Below are positions 31,378-41,813 of a DNA stretch of 58,213 nt, piece by piece (positions within the stretch are counted from its first letter, which is position 1; every line of letters begins with the position of its first letter). The stretch comes from Diaporthe sp. PMI_573 (taxonomy: Eukaryota; Ascomycota; Sordariomycetes; Diaporthales; Diaporthaceae). Where the stretch lies: the NCBI GenBank assembly GCA_021399435.1, contig JAJTUP010000166.1:1-58213 (forward strand), in the 5' to 3' direction. The notes under the pieces were generated by a model. It did not search any database, was not told where the DNA came from, and saw nothing but the letters and a program-made list of their open reading frames with translations. The position numbers and the translations under genes were made by a program.

Positions 31378-32548
31378 CAGTGATGTTATTGGATTGGAGG
31401 CAATTTGGATTGGACTGGATTTGTCGGAAAATGGCTGGACTGGATTTGGGTTTCTCGAAGATTTGGACTGGATTGGATTGATTGGCAACCAGCTCCTGGA
31501 GCTCCAATGGTCTAACCTGATAAGGCAAGAGCTAAGCCTAATTGAGTGGTCATGAGGAGTCTCCCGTCGCAGCTGCCGTCGCAGACCACGACACGACGCG
31601 CGAACTATCGTTCCGCTATTGGGTTAACATCCAACGCGTGCAGATTGCTACGCTATTAAAAGCACGGAGGCAAACGCGTCGCTCGCGACTTCAGCAGTCC
31701 TTCTACTGTGGCAGACGTGTCTGAACAGTCCACTCACCAGCTACACCATGGCCACTATCTCCAGCTATTTCGGTGCTGCCAGCGGTCGCCGTCCTGATTC
31801 TGACAGAGTTATTCTTGCTCCAACATATATTAGTCCTCGCCCAAACGACCCCGACGGAACCCTGATCGAACCCGACGAATTCAAGCTGAATGGGAAGCAA
31901 TATGTACGCTACTCTGTTGTGGCAAAGTCCCAAAAGCACACCAAGAAAAGGACATCAGTCGTCTGGCAGTATGGTGAAGACATACAACTCAAGCAGGACC
32001 CGACGAAGACGTTCTGGTACTGTTATCTGTGCGAACAGCAGCAGCGCCAACAGGGACTTCCTATTTCCGGCAAGGGCAATTGTACTACCTTAAACCACCT
32101 GGAATCGAAACACCAAATCATCGCTCACGGCTCCGGATGGACGTCATTGAAGCCAGCGAGTGCTTACGAGCTTGGTATGGTCGCCCGGAGCAGAAGGCAT
32201 TTGATGACTCTGCCATCGGTTTGATGGAGGGTGAGGCAGGGAGTACAGTTGGGGCGGATGGGCTGGGTGAGGGAGAGGAAGGCGGCGAAGATGATGGAAG
32301 CGAGAAGAACATACTGGAGACGCAAGTTGCTAGAGAACATGAGCTCCGTAGTTAGGTGGTGTCATAACCCAAGGACAAGAACAGTTCTACTCCAAGTCTG
32401 CTTATTCAGCGGCTCATTGATTGTCCCAAAAGGGTAAAAATATGAACTGGATCGGTTCTGGATATCCTGGAGGCTGCCTGTCCCCACGTCTGGACTGGAT
32501 TGGATCGAGGCTCGGATCCAGCTCCAATCCAATCCAATAACATCACTG
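31378..32548 (+). mobile_element. 1171-bp non-autonomous hAT with perfect TIRs and TSD
   Basis: Ends are CAGTGATGTTATTGGATTGGA at 31378-31398 and its exact complement at 32528-32548. The element is flanked by the direct 8-bp repeat CCCTTGCG. TIRs starting CAG and an 8-bp duplication are diagnostic of hAT. GGATTGG motifs are repeated inside both ends (31390-31480 and 32470-32535). Only an N-terminal BED segment of a transposase remains, so the copy depends on a full-length relative. Perfect duplication suggests recent insertion. Confidence 0.95.
31748..32224 (+). pseudogene. hAT transposase N-terminal fragment (BED finger) inside the 1171-bp element
   Basis: Starts at ATG 31748 (MATISSYFGAASG). 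It contains SVVWQYGEDIQLK and a BED finger WYCYLCEQ ... LNHLESKHQI (CxxC, H-x4-H). After residue 140 the frame ends. The overlapping frame carries a Gly/Glu-rich acidic linker to 32355. The DDE core and dimerisation domain are absent, so it could at most bind transposon ends. It is a possible repressor of related elements (inference). Confidence 0.8.
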
Positions 32549-32556
32549 CCCTTGCG
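32549..32556. repeat. Right 8-bp target-site duplication CCCTTGCG
   Basis: Direct copy of 31370-31377. Confidence 0.95.
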
Positions 32557-33597
32557 TTCCTCATCTTTTTAATAATAAATTCTTTCGAGCCAGATCCTAA
32601 CAAGTACCGTTTTTGTTGATTCTTTTAAGAATCACTTCTTTCTGACCTTTTCAGAGTTTCGCGGCCTCCTCGGGAAAGGGTTCAGGGTGGCTTTTGTGGA
32701 AGGATATTTTGCGAATCATTTTGAGTCTATTCAAGTTAGCTGTGTGCTTGAATTTTGGCTGTGGGCTCCGAAGGCTTACTGTGGCGAGGGCTTCCCTGGG
32801 ATCTTGTGGTGTGGGTGGGAGTGTGTGGATGTGGCTTGTTGGAAGGGATGGAGAATTCAACCGGCTGTGGATTCTTTTTATTGAGGGACCACGTCGCGGT
32901 GTGAGTCTTTCCCGAGCCAGTATTGGGCTACTTGTGTCGACGGTCTGCAGCGCCGGTCTCGGGACAGACTGCAAGCCTGCAAGGATGTAAGGGAAAGATA
33001 AAGACCCCGCGCCTCTCTTACATGAGCCGAGCCTTCGTGCCACGCCGCGCGCCCGTCGAATGAGCCAGCAGTAAAATACTGCGCCAACCTCTGCTTTTTT
33101 GGAGGATGTTAGTATATCGTGTAGTTCACCGCCCATGTCATTGTAGCTGCTCGATAAATCACGGGTGAATCAAATAATATGCTCGTATACAGACGATTCT
33201 GAGGCTCTTCTTTGATTATGTATAATAGTTTTACAAGACGGAGGAGGCGCCAACCATGCACCTAGGCAAGGATTTTCTCTTTTCCCAGTACCTTATCTGC
33301 ATGCCTGCCCTAGACGAACCAGTTGCATGTGAATCCTTCAGTATAAACATAATCAGAGACACATTTTTAGTAATCTGCAGAGCTATCCTCAGCAACGGCT
33401 TCTCGCCAGTCTTGGGTGCCACTGGCTTCAGTTGGATGATGAATTTCTGGCAATGGATATGTGAGCATCTGGCAATCGATTAGCGGTAAACGTTGATAAT
33501 AAACGCGACGTCTGAACTAACAATGTCGCTCAGAGGAGGCGGCCAGTTTTTATTTCCTGGATTCGAGGAAAACACATAAAACTTTCCATTCTTGTGA
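32557..33597. other. No convincing gene
   Basis: A 161-codon minus-strand frame (32651-33136) and a 76-codon plus-strand frame starting at ATG 33256 are open, but neither shows a domain, conserved motif or splice context. The plus frame is hydrophobic with four Cys and could be the end of a lost gene. I do not annotate either as real. Confidence 0.35.
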
Positions 33598-34330
33598 ATG
33601 GCAAGAAGTAATGGACATATCACAGCCTGTCGTACCTGGTCTTCACCAGCCAGAACCTCACTGGCCATTGCATCTGCTATAGTGCTTCTGTATCTCCGGG
33701 ATCTCCTTTGCGATGATATACCACGTGCCCGAATCTTTTGCTGGAGCTATAACTATGGAACTTTCGCCGATCATCGTGTGAGCTATGATTACCATGCACG
33801 GAGTTTGGTGTCAGATTTACTCCTTGAGTGGCAGGACATAGATGTGAGTAGCGATTAGATCACTGATGCAGTAATGAACAATGGATCTAATCTAGTAGAA
33901 TTAGACAATGCGACGGCCGATCATCTTTATAGCCCACAACATTGGCGGGACGATTCTAAAAAGGGTTTGTAGCTTCCATCCCTGAAGAAGAACCGAACCA
34001 CTGACCTACTAGGCTTTAATATACTCAGACGCGGCCCAGCAGAACACCAAATCAATAAAGCTCTCGACAATGGGCATCTTCTTCATGGGCACCCCTCATC
34101 AGGGCAAAAACATCAGGCTGGACACGCTGCCAACCAATAGGGTCTATCGTCACACTCCACCCAAAGATTGGGATTCGGATTGGTATCAAGAGCAACAGGC
34201 TCAATGGGCCAACTTAGAAAGAAAAGTACCGGCTTCTGCGGGCGAAGTTTTAGTAAGTACGGCACCCCTGGCCAATCATATTTGTCCCCGCGCCTACAGT
34301 GCGAGTCATTTGCCAGGTTACTTTCAATAA
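33598..34330 (+). CDS. Alpha/beta-hydrolase (fungal NLR-associated lipase/esterase type), partial, nucleophile replaced
   Basis: Exons 33598-33843, 33905-33964 and 34013-34330 join in phase through introns GTGAGT..AATTAG and GTTTGT..CTACTAG. The product reads RDLLCDDIPRARIFCWSYNYG, then RRPIIFIAHNIGGTILKRA, then TMGIFFMGTPHQG. This is the order of the small fungal hydrolases (DUF676/PGAP1-like) that form N-terminal domains of NLR-like proteins. The elbow normally reads GHSLGG; here it is AHNIGG, so the serine nucleophile is asparagine and hydrolysis is not expected. The N-terminal VHG-type strand is poorly conserved. After GTPHQG the sequence loses family resemblance and stops, with no NACHT or repeats downstream. 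It is a truncated gene or relic whose splice sites and frame have nevertheless survived. Confidence 0.65.
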
Positions 34331-35159
34331 AGTACGCACGGACAGCTTGGGGGGATTCAATAAAATGTAGTGTATTTATCAAACAAAATAAGTACCTAAG
34401 CGACTAAGCATTGTAAAGACTGAGGGTGGGAAGCAGAGAGGGTGGGACTAATGTTCGAAATCCTGGTCTTTTTGTGACATAGTGGGCCTTCCGATTTGTA
34501 CCCTGCATATCGACTCCGCCCAGGCCGGCTACTGCATGACTTGCATTTCGACCTGGTCATGTGAAGGCAACCATTGAGTTCGAGCCTGAACTGAGTTTTG
34601 CTTCACTTTAGACATGTCCCCAATGGACTTGATATAGGAGCTTATCAGCTAGTAGTAAACTTGCCCTAAGGGTTGCTGTGGCCTAGTACCAACTACTTAA
34701 TGTACCGTTTCACTACACTATAGTATATGTAATACTTCTCAACCTTATGTTCAAAGATGTGTAGCGATCTAGCACTATTTATATATCAGTGATTGGTAAA
34801 CTCAAACAGGTCACTGTACACAGCTTTGCGAATTGGAGCTCAGTCGGTGTGTAGGGGAGCTAATGCCCAAGACTATTATTGCATCACATATCTTCTACAT
34901 CCCCGGTTCCTAGAAGGAAAGTTCAATAGAAGTACACCAGTAAGTACAGGAAAGTACACCCAACAACTTTTGTGAGCACGGTTCAGGATCTTGGTACAGG
35001 GCCAAAATTAAAGTACATAAAGCCCACTATCAACTTTCCCTAGCCAGAGAATTCACTATACTAAGAAAATATTACATGTTAATTCCCGTAAACCATATTA
35101 TCGTTCAAGAAATACAGCCCTTGTTCCAATTCCAAGATTTGAGTCCTTCACATTTTATC
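34331..35159. other. No gene seen
   Basis: AT-rich, with only short open frames. A CTGGTCATGTGAAGGCA stretch at about 34551 recurs near 41712, upstream of the second Clr5 gene, hinting at shared ancestry of the two flanks. Confidence 0.4.
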
Positions 35160-35525
35160 ATGCCAAACGCAGAACGCTTTGGTTTAGAAATAGATGGCGA
35201 CTGGATTGGTGACAAAGTTATAAGCACTTCAAACTCTACAACCGCTACCATCGATTTGCCTGCTGGCAAGGACTCCTCCAGAACTGATGCAAGTAACGAT
35301 GTCGGACCAGTTGGCTCCAAATCTCCCACCCAATCGTCCATATACACACCAAATCCAGAACCTCCGTGGGACCCAGCCATTGGGGTTTCAAGAGCTCCTG
35401 ATGCGTCACAAAGACAGGTCCGCAGTCACGGCTATGCCACCCCGGAAGGCTGGGAACAGTACCGAGACAATATAATTGAGCTATATAAAAAATCTGCCGA
35501 CGTTGATTGGAGGTGCGCTCTTTAA
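35160..35525 (+). pseudogene. Clr5-domain protein, truncated inside the domain
   Basis: ATG at 35160 (MPNAERFGLEIDG). A Ser/Thr/Pro-rich N-terminus leads to TPEGWEQYRDNIIELYKKS, the start of a Clr5 domain (Trp-x-x-[HY]... I..LY), a small fungal DNA-binding-like module. The frame then diverges and stops at 35525, before the M...hgF and K.WG elements seen in the complete copy at 41814. A repeat (35784-36326) lies 260 bp downstream. Loss of the 3' end by insertion or deletion is likely. Clr5 proteins are named after a fission-yeast silencing factor; no role can be claimed for this fragment. Confidence 0.6.
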
Positions 35526-35783
35526 TTAGTCACTGCCCCGTAACTGCCTCTGACGGGTGGCGATGCGAGTCTGAACACCGCCCCTGCTCGTTCAAGGACT
35601 TGTACTGGTAGCCGGATCCCGCGGTGGGTCTCAGGGCCCATTGCATGATGTAAAACGCCAACGTGTAAATACCTTACCAGCGCAGCAGGCCTCCGCGGCC
35701 AGTTCGGTTAAAAAGAAGTCCATGGATTGTACTGGACATAAGCTCGTCCTGGAATGAATCAAACGGATTGTAGTCTCAATCTC

Positions 35784-36326
35784 ACCGCCTTCCATATCGA
35801 GACTAAAAAAACAAATGTAGAAGGCGGTGGGAAGATAACACACGGTCTGCGTGCTAGCATGGAAGAGAATCAGGTTAGAAAGGCGGTGAGTAATTCGCGC
35901 AGCTGCGCCTTTCTTTGTGCCTTGTCACCGCCTTCCGAATTTGACACCGCCTTGGGATAGCACGACCGCCTTCCTGGTTGTCTGGCCAAGCCATGGAACC
36001 GGGCGCGGTTGTGGTGGCATGTATGAGATGGGCATTGAAATTATGAGCTGTACGGAAAACTGAATGTTTCCAGAATGCCTTGCAAGTTGAAAGTGATTAT
36101 GATATTGCTCAACCTACCTGCCTGAACAAGTAGGCCGTGGCACCCTTATCTACTATACAATACTTGTGATGTCTCACCGCCTTCCTAATCTCCCGGCCGC
36201 TAGGCTTGCAATCGTCATCTCGAGTTGTCAGCCTTCCCCGCCTTCTATTTTTGTCAATCTCAAAAGAGAAGGCGGTGTCTTTAGGTTTTCACTTGGCATA
36301 TCGCTGCAGCTCGCACACCGCCTTCC
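35784..36326 (+). repeat. MITE-like repeat, copy A (ACCGCCTTCC-rich)
   Basis: Starts and ends with ACCGCCTTCC in the same orientation and contains about ten exact or one-off copies of this decamer in both orientations. Shared internal blocks with copies B and C include GGTTAGAAAGGCGGTGAGTA, GCAGCTGCGC, CCGGGCGCGGTTG, CATTGAAATTATGAG and GTCAGCCTTCCCCGCC. No coding capacity. Confidence 0.9.
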
Positions 36327-37482
36327 TAATTGCTACACTTTGCTAAGCTTCGCTACTGCCAATTCCCGGATTGCTGCACCCTGGCTGAAGACTCGGGCTA
36401 AATCCCCGGTCTGGTCCGGCGTTGTATGAGCCATCGCCTTTGGTGAAATAGGCTATCTCAAGGATGCTGTGGTCATGCTGTGGTCATGCTGTGGTCATGC
36501 TGTGGTTAGGCTTTGTGAGGCCGTCATCGTCGGTGGAACCTCGCCAAGGTTAGGTGAGCCGAATGTCCAGGCTGCAGTGAAGGCGCGAATTACCCAATAA
36601 GGAAGTTCTGTGGTGTAAACCATGGCCCCTCTCTAATGCCCCCTTGAAGCGATCAGCGAGGCAGACTCCGGCCTTTTCTTTTTTTTTAATTTTTTTTTTT
36701 TGATCAGGAGTCCAGCCGGATGCCAGTTTCCGCGACATGCGGTGTGATTTCTCGCATACCGGTAATTCACCTAATGTGGCAACCTGCCCCCCTTAGCCCG
36801 ATGAAGGACTTCACCCCAGGCTCTCGTGATGCCCGATATGGCAACTCTTGAATTACCAAGAGGGGCAATTTCTAGTTTGAGGGCATGCAGGGCGGGAGGG
36901 GCTTCGCTCCTAGGAACTCGCCACACGGCCGTCGCGATGACTGACACGGCGCCTCGAGACACTTCCAACTGATCGTACGATCCCACAGACTTTAAATTAC
37001 TAGAATAGACACCTTTGGGCTCGACGGCAAGGTGAGGCAGACGCGCCCTGTGGGGTGTATGCAATTCTCGGGGCCGGCTGTCGATGGATTGTAAGGGGGT
37101 GAGGTGTATCGCCTCGATTTGTAATGGCCCGCTGACGGGGAAGAAATCTCAGGTACGCACCGGCAGTGGCAAAGCTGCTAGGTTCAACCTCATGGATTCT
37201 GTTGTGTAACGTGGTTGCACCACATCTGGGCCACGCCCTGATCTGGGCCACCATAACCACCACAACCACCCTTCCTCTCGACAACGATTAAGCCACAACC
37301 ACGATAGTTGATACCTCCTCCGTTGGTGTTTCTGATTCTTCTGATTCGTCACTTATTCATTCAGTTTATATTTCCCAGGAATACATGGATAATGAACCAG
37401 TCTGCGATCATGGATCTGTATATGAATTGTCTCTTCTTTTCAGGTTCCATAGCAAACTTCAGCAGCCAGACCCAGATCTGCA
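36327..37482. other. No gene supported; small tandem repeat and poly-T
   Basis: 36468-36510 holds four copies of an 11-bp unit (CTGTGGTCATG). 36678-36702 is a T-run interrupted by AA. A 98-codon minus-strand frame (36771-37064) has fairly protein-like composition (Ala/Val/Arg-rich) but no start context or known motif. 37300-37480 contains TTCTTTTCAG, a possible 3' splice site leading into the next entry. Confidence 0.35.
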
Positions 37483-37761
37483 ATGACACAAAAATTTGGC
37501 AGCATTATACTTTCGCCGACCATACCTGTGACAACAGAGTGTCTCAAGACTCCATGTGCCCCTGACTATAGTAAGAGGACGACCGATAAGGACCATGCCC
37601 GCGCTCCAATTACAAACATGGCGGCTTGCAAGGCGCGTTCACTTCAAGAAGGCGGCGATGTCTGCAAGGCCCCGGCAAACGCACACAGGTGTGAGTATCC
37701 TGGGTGTAGCGGGAAGAGCTATTTAAGGCGGGAGCATCTATATAGGCATTACAATGTGTGA
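37483..37761 (+). CDS. Short C2H2 zinc-finger gene fragment
   Basis: The frame begins at ATG 37483 (MTQKFGSII) and near its end has HRCEYPGCSGKSYLRREHLYRHYN, a C-x4-C-x12-H-x3-4-H finger of the fungal CxYPGC type. The stop falls directly at a consensus donor (AATGT/GTGAGT), so the gene probably continues by splicing. The next exon is not certain; 37790-38077 is open and Arg/Cys-rich. An upstream exon is possible through the acceptor at about 37443. Two or more fingers are usual in transcription factors of this type, so this is likely a partial or decayed gene. Confidence 0.45.
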   Translation: MTQKFGSIILSPTIPVTTECLKTPCAPDYSKRTTDKDHARAPITNMAACKARSLQEGGDVCKAPANAHRCEYPGCSGKSYLRREHLYRHYNV

Positions 37762-38545
37762 GTAGCATCTATAACCAACCAATAGTGAATTGAACATACA
37801 CATGCTAATGAGGCGCTATGGAGAGACGGAGCCAGGGATGCCAAGACGCTGGCTGCGTGGGCGCTGCACGAAACCTGCCGTGCTTCCAGAAATTCTAAAA
37901 GGTGATTTCTCAGGCTGCAGGAGTAAGGCTGCTTCGTGTAGGATCACAAGTTGTGTGATGAGGGTGGTGACCAGCTGCTTGCCTCGACCTCACGAAACAA
38001 ACTCAAAGCGAGGTTGGCAGAGTGCAGAGGGGCTGCAGGAAGGAAATACTGCTTCAAATACAAACTGTGAGGCCTAAAACAACCAAGCGATCAGTTAAAA
38101 GTGTTTCAGTCAAGCATGAGTAGGGATCTGGGCGAAAGTCGACAACACTGGCTTGTGTTGTTCGTTGTGGGGTAGCTTGGTTGCCTTCGACTTGCAGCAA
38201 ACGGTCAAAAAACATTTCCACTGGTTACCGTCTGCACACTACCAACCTCAACGTCTCCTACCTCGAACATTACCTCACTCACTGCCACTCATTTGCCCAA
38301 GTCAGATACCGCGCCCTCTTTTGTTTCTGTTTGGCCTGCGATTGTGCGTCGTGGCTTGACTGGCGCTGAAAAACGGAGACTTTACGACTTCTTAGTCGCG
38401 GCGTGGTTGCTTTGGACACACCTCTTTTGAATGAAGAACGGGACCAGTCCTTCCTCTCTGCTCCGTTGGAAGCGCGGAGCTGTGACCTGAATTTCTGCTC
38501 AAAAACCACCTTTCAATCGACCTTGCTGCCTGACCACAAGCAGCC
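37762..38545. other. Possible continuation of the zinc-finger gene, then upstream region
   Basis: 37790-38077 is an open, Arg/Cys-rich frame of uncertain status. 38200-38545 is pyrimidine-rich (many CTTC/CTC runs) and ends with CAGCC directly before the ATG at 38546, consistent with promoter and leader of the next gene. Confidence 0.4.
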
Positions 38546-39249
38546 ATGGCCGACCGCAATATTCCTGTGTCTTTGCACACAGAGATCCAGTCAGTAACTA
38601 TCAACACCGCTGAGAGCCATAGTACCCAGCGCGCCTTCGATCTCACAACCAAAGCTGGAAAGACTTTCCACAACAAGTTCAACGTCGTGCCACCGATGAC
38701 CACAGCCATCATGGACGGTGTCATCACAAAGCTGGGCTCTACCCTGGACCCTCTGAACGACATCGTGGAGGTGGTCAACAACATTGATGCTGTTGTGGAT
38801 TCCTACCGGCGCCTCAATGGTCTTACGCCTAAGGTTACCAGCGTGGTATGTGTGGAGATAGTGTCTTTCTAAGGGGCTTAAGTTTCTAATTGAGTTCAGC
38901 TCACGAATATCCGCATTTTGGTCCAAGATGCGCAGAACCTTCTGCAACTGGCAGCGGAGTTCCCGTTCCCTGACCTCCTCTTTGATGAGGTTTTGCGGGC
39001 GTTGAAGGTCGGGACCATTACCGGGGCACGGGACAAGTTCATTCAGGGTGCTGTTAGCCTTGGCGACTTGGTTTTGCTTCCAATGCAGGATGTCAGTATC
39101 TCCACGGCCCAGCGGCAGAAGGTATGTATTCATGTGACAGGGTTAATTCTTTGTCGCTAATGTTGCCCCAGGACCAAGTTTCCATCTGTCGTGCCATCTT
39201 CCTCTTTCACCTTTGGGCGGCAAGCTTTGAGAACAAGCTTTTTGATTGA
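38546..39249 (+). CDS. Intact small three-exon gene of unknown function
   Basis: Exons 38546-38845, 38900-39121 and 39172-39249 (donors GTATGT twice, acceptors TTCAG and CCCAG) join in phase to 199 residues ending ENKLFD. The ATG lies in a good context (CAGCCATGG). The protein has a beta-rich N-terminus and then a helical, amphipathic remainder (LNDIVEVVNNIDAVVDSY; ILVQDAQNLLQLAAEF), with no signal peptide, membrane segment or motif I recognise. Correct splicing over two introns with no stop suggests recent selection. The helical body could be part of a multi-exon repeat or adaptor protein. Nothing in the neighbours points to a role. Confidence 0.65.
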
Positions 39250-39383
39250 GTCTGTGGGAGGAGATGTGGGAGGAAATGAAGGATGGCAGGCCTGGTGCCT
39301 TTTGGGAATTCTCACCCTTGGATCGAGTTTGGCCAGCGAAGAGGGGTCAAGCTTGAAGTGAGAATGCTCCAATTGGCACCGAC

Positions 39384-39743
39384 ATGTCTCATCGAGAAGA
39401 TTGCTTAGCAGCAACGAGAATATCGAATGCCCATCAAAGAACTCAAAGCCACGGCGTGACGTTGACGGTATACGAGAAGGTCGAAGGACGACCGAGTGAC
39501 GCTGTGATTCTTCGGACGTTGGTGCCGCGTTTGTTTCTTGTTAAGCACGGCCATAAAGCATTTGACATGGCGGAGGAATTTATAAGGGATCAGTTACCAA
39601 CTTTAGCCAGACCCAGCACCCGACCAGGGCGAAAAGATAATAAAATTTGGCACCAATTGGTGCCAACTGCTCTCAGTTCCTTATTTCCAACTGATTTGGC
39701 TAATTTAGAGTGGTTGGCATGGTTGCAGTCTGGTCTAAAATAA
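39384..39743 (+). CDS. Hypothetical 119-codon reading frame
   Basis: ATG at 39384 (MSHREDCLAATRIS). The centre and C-terminus read like protein (HGVTLTVYEKVEGRPSDAV; AFDMAEEFIRDQLP; LANLEWLAWLQSGLK). It starts 135 bp after the stop of the preceding gene and might be its former continuation or a separate gene. No family recognised, no introns needed. Confidence 0.4.
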   Translation: MSHREDCLAATRISNAHQRTQSHGVTLTVYEKVEGRPSDAVILRTLVPRLFLVKHGHKAFDMAEEFIRDQLPTLARPSTRPGRKDNKIWHQLVPTALSSLFPTDLANLEWLAWLQSGLK

Positions 39744-40587
39744 TAAACTTTTTTGAATGGTGAAGGACTTTGACCACGGCAGATGATCGTGGCCTAAAAT
39801 CAATCCAATAGTGAACAAATGCAAATTAGTGCAGTGATCAACGCGTGGGGGAAGCCAACATTAACAGAAGTGTGTAGCTTCAAGCTGCGCCTCTATCACA
39901 ACGTCACGCTCCAAAACTGCCGCTGGCTGCCGCGGGAATGCAAACACGCCCACTTTCCATAGTCTTCTCTACCAAGCCCTTCCTCTCTGCTCTATCGGGA
40001 GGGTAGTACGTGTCCTTGTTCTCGAAGAGCACGATAGGGTGTCGGAACCTCTATGTTCTAGGCAGCGCATTTGTGCGTGGTTCACTGAGTTCTGAGTTCT
40101 GGGGAAGTGGGTCGTTGTGACGTGGGTCGCGAGACTGTCGTGAGTTTTCAAAGATGATAATGATGGTCGAGCAAGAAGCGAAATCGTGAAGATGATGATG
40201 ATTGATACCGACGGGGGTGTCGTCTGAACCTCATTGAAAGGGCTTTACCATGTCTGCTACACTATGAGAGCGTGGCCAGCTAATCACCAGGCACATGGCC
40301 GAGTACTGGCTGTTGAATATAGACTGTGCCAGTTGCACCTGTAAATGCACGTTGAATGCTATGTTTTCTGCATATCCTGTGCAGGATATGTGCAACTGGT
40401 TTCTATGAGAGTGCACATGAATGTTCCTAAAAACCTTGGTTAGCTAGGCTTCACAGGATAGCCTTCAGGCCATGCATACACAGTAATGCGATTGGCAACC
40501 TGCTGCAACATCTCTGCGCTACAGTTTAATAAGTCCCTTGGCCCAGCAGCTGTCTGGAAAAATCACCGTGTCTACCATCTCAATCTC
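39744..40587. other. No gene seen
   Basis: Only short frames. A GCATATCCTGTGCAGGATATGTGC near-palindrome at about 40370-40393 is the only structure noted. Confidence 0.4.
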
Positions 40588-41215
40588 ACCGCCTTCCATA
40601 TAGAGAGTAGTAAAAGATCAGCGTTGAAGGCGGTGAGAAGATAAGACTCGTTCCAGGAAGGCGGACAACCAAAGAAGGCGGTTGTGCTAGCCTGGAAGAC
40701 AGATTAGGTTAGAAAGGCGGTGAGTAGTTTGTGCAGCTGCGCCCTTTCTTTGTGCCTGACGTGCATTGTCACCGCCTTCTGAATTTGACACCGCCTCGTA
40801 GGGCTAGCACGACCGCCGGTACCGGGCGCGGTTGCATGAAATTGGCATTGAAATTATGAGTCAAACAAGCTGCACGGGAAATTGAACGTTTCCACAATGT
40901 AAGAATTTAAAAGCCTGGAAAGGAAAGTCAGCCTGCAACTTGAAAGTGGTTGCGATCTGTCTAGATGAGGAATGATTGTAGTGGTTTGTCACGGCCCTGG
41001 GCCGCCTGCACGTCGATCACGTTGCAACGCTTGTGATGTCCCACCGCCTTCCTAATCTCCCTGCCGCTAGCACCACCGCTTTCTTGGCTTGCAATCGCCA
41101 CCTCTAGTTGTCAGCCTTCCCCGCCTTCTACCAAGCTTTTGTCAATCTCAATAGAGAAGGCGGTGACTGTGGGTTTTCACTTGGCACTATCACCGTGGCT
41201 CGCACACCGCCTTCC
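40588..41215 (+). repeat. MITE-like repeat, copy B (ACCGCCTTCC-rich)
   Basis: Same orientation and same order of internal blocks as copy A, with about 90 extra bases, including an additional GGAAGGCGG pair near 40656-40680. The left flank TCTCAATCTC is shared with copy A. Confidence 0.9.
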
Positions 41216-41375
41216 CAACGAAGCGTCTGGCCCTAAAGCATAAGAAGCTGACCCTACGAAGGGCTGGACCTTTCCGGGTGATTAGCCGTGTGGGTAAGCA
41301 GGCATACCGTCTGATACTTCCAGAGAATTACTTCGGAATGCACGTTGTCTTCCATGTTAGCCAGTTATTGATGCC
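41216..41375 (+). pseudogene. Ty3/Gypsy integrase C-terminal relic
   Basis: One frame reads RLALKHKKLTLRRAGPFRVI, then VGKQAYRLILPENY, then VVFHVSQLL. This matches the GPF/YRL.LP/HPVFHVS.L signature at the end of Gypsy integrases. It starts abruptly where repeat copy B ends and is replaced by another relic at about 41370. No other part of that retrotransposon is near. Confidence 0.75.
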
Positions 41376-41540
41376 ATCTCGCAGGCCATGCCAAAGATTT
41401 GTGCAGCTTTCAGGTCGCATGTCCTCAATCCTCTTCTTGGCGGCTTCCTTATTGGCGTCTGTCCAATGCGCTGGTAAATAACAACAGAAGATGTTATGCT
41501 GGAAGCAGGTGCTCATAGAGTGGACTTGCCCATCGCTCAA
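41355..41540 (-). pseudogene. von Willebrand factor A-like domain relic
   Basis: On the minus strand the frame reads SDGQVH, then a middle, then DANKEAAKKRIEDMRPESCTNLWHGLRDGI. The MRP.S.TNLW.GL.(D/K)G pattern is typical of fungal VWA domains (helix after the third strand with the TN metal-site Thr). Both ends are lost, and the distal end overlaps the Gypsy relic at a junction near 41370. Confidence 0.5.
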
Positions 41541-41813
41541 AAAGTCGACTTAGCGATCAACTGACTGGCTGAATGGGTCGTTGCTCGAGGTCAATCGAAC
41601 CAACAAAATCCAGGTATTTTTGGCAAGATGAGGGATCTTTCCATTTATCCTTTGCAGAAGAACATCCTTGGCTCACTCTTAGGAACCCAATCGGATGACC
41701 CGCATCTCAACTGGTCATGTGAAGGCAGACGCTTCTCAGAAGCAGGCAACCTTCGACGGCCCGAGTTTAGAATCGGCATCGAGTAATAATTCGGCCCGGC
41801 TATAGGGTCTCAC

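Noticed and set aside
32651..33136. 161-codon minus-strand frame as a gene
   Set aside because: No start context, domain or splice signals, and Pro/Ser/Arg-biased composition.
34551..41728. Shared CTGGTCATGTGAAGGCA as evidence for a segmental duplication of the two Clr5 regions
   Set aside because: Only 17 bp are shared and flanks differ; too weak alone.
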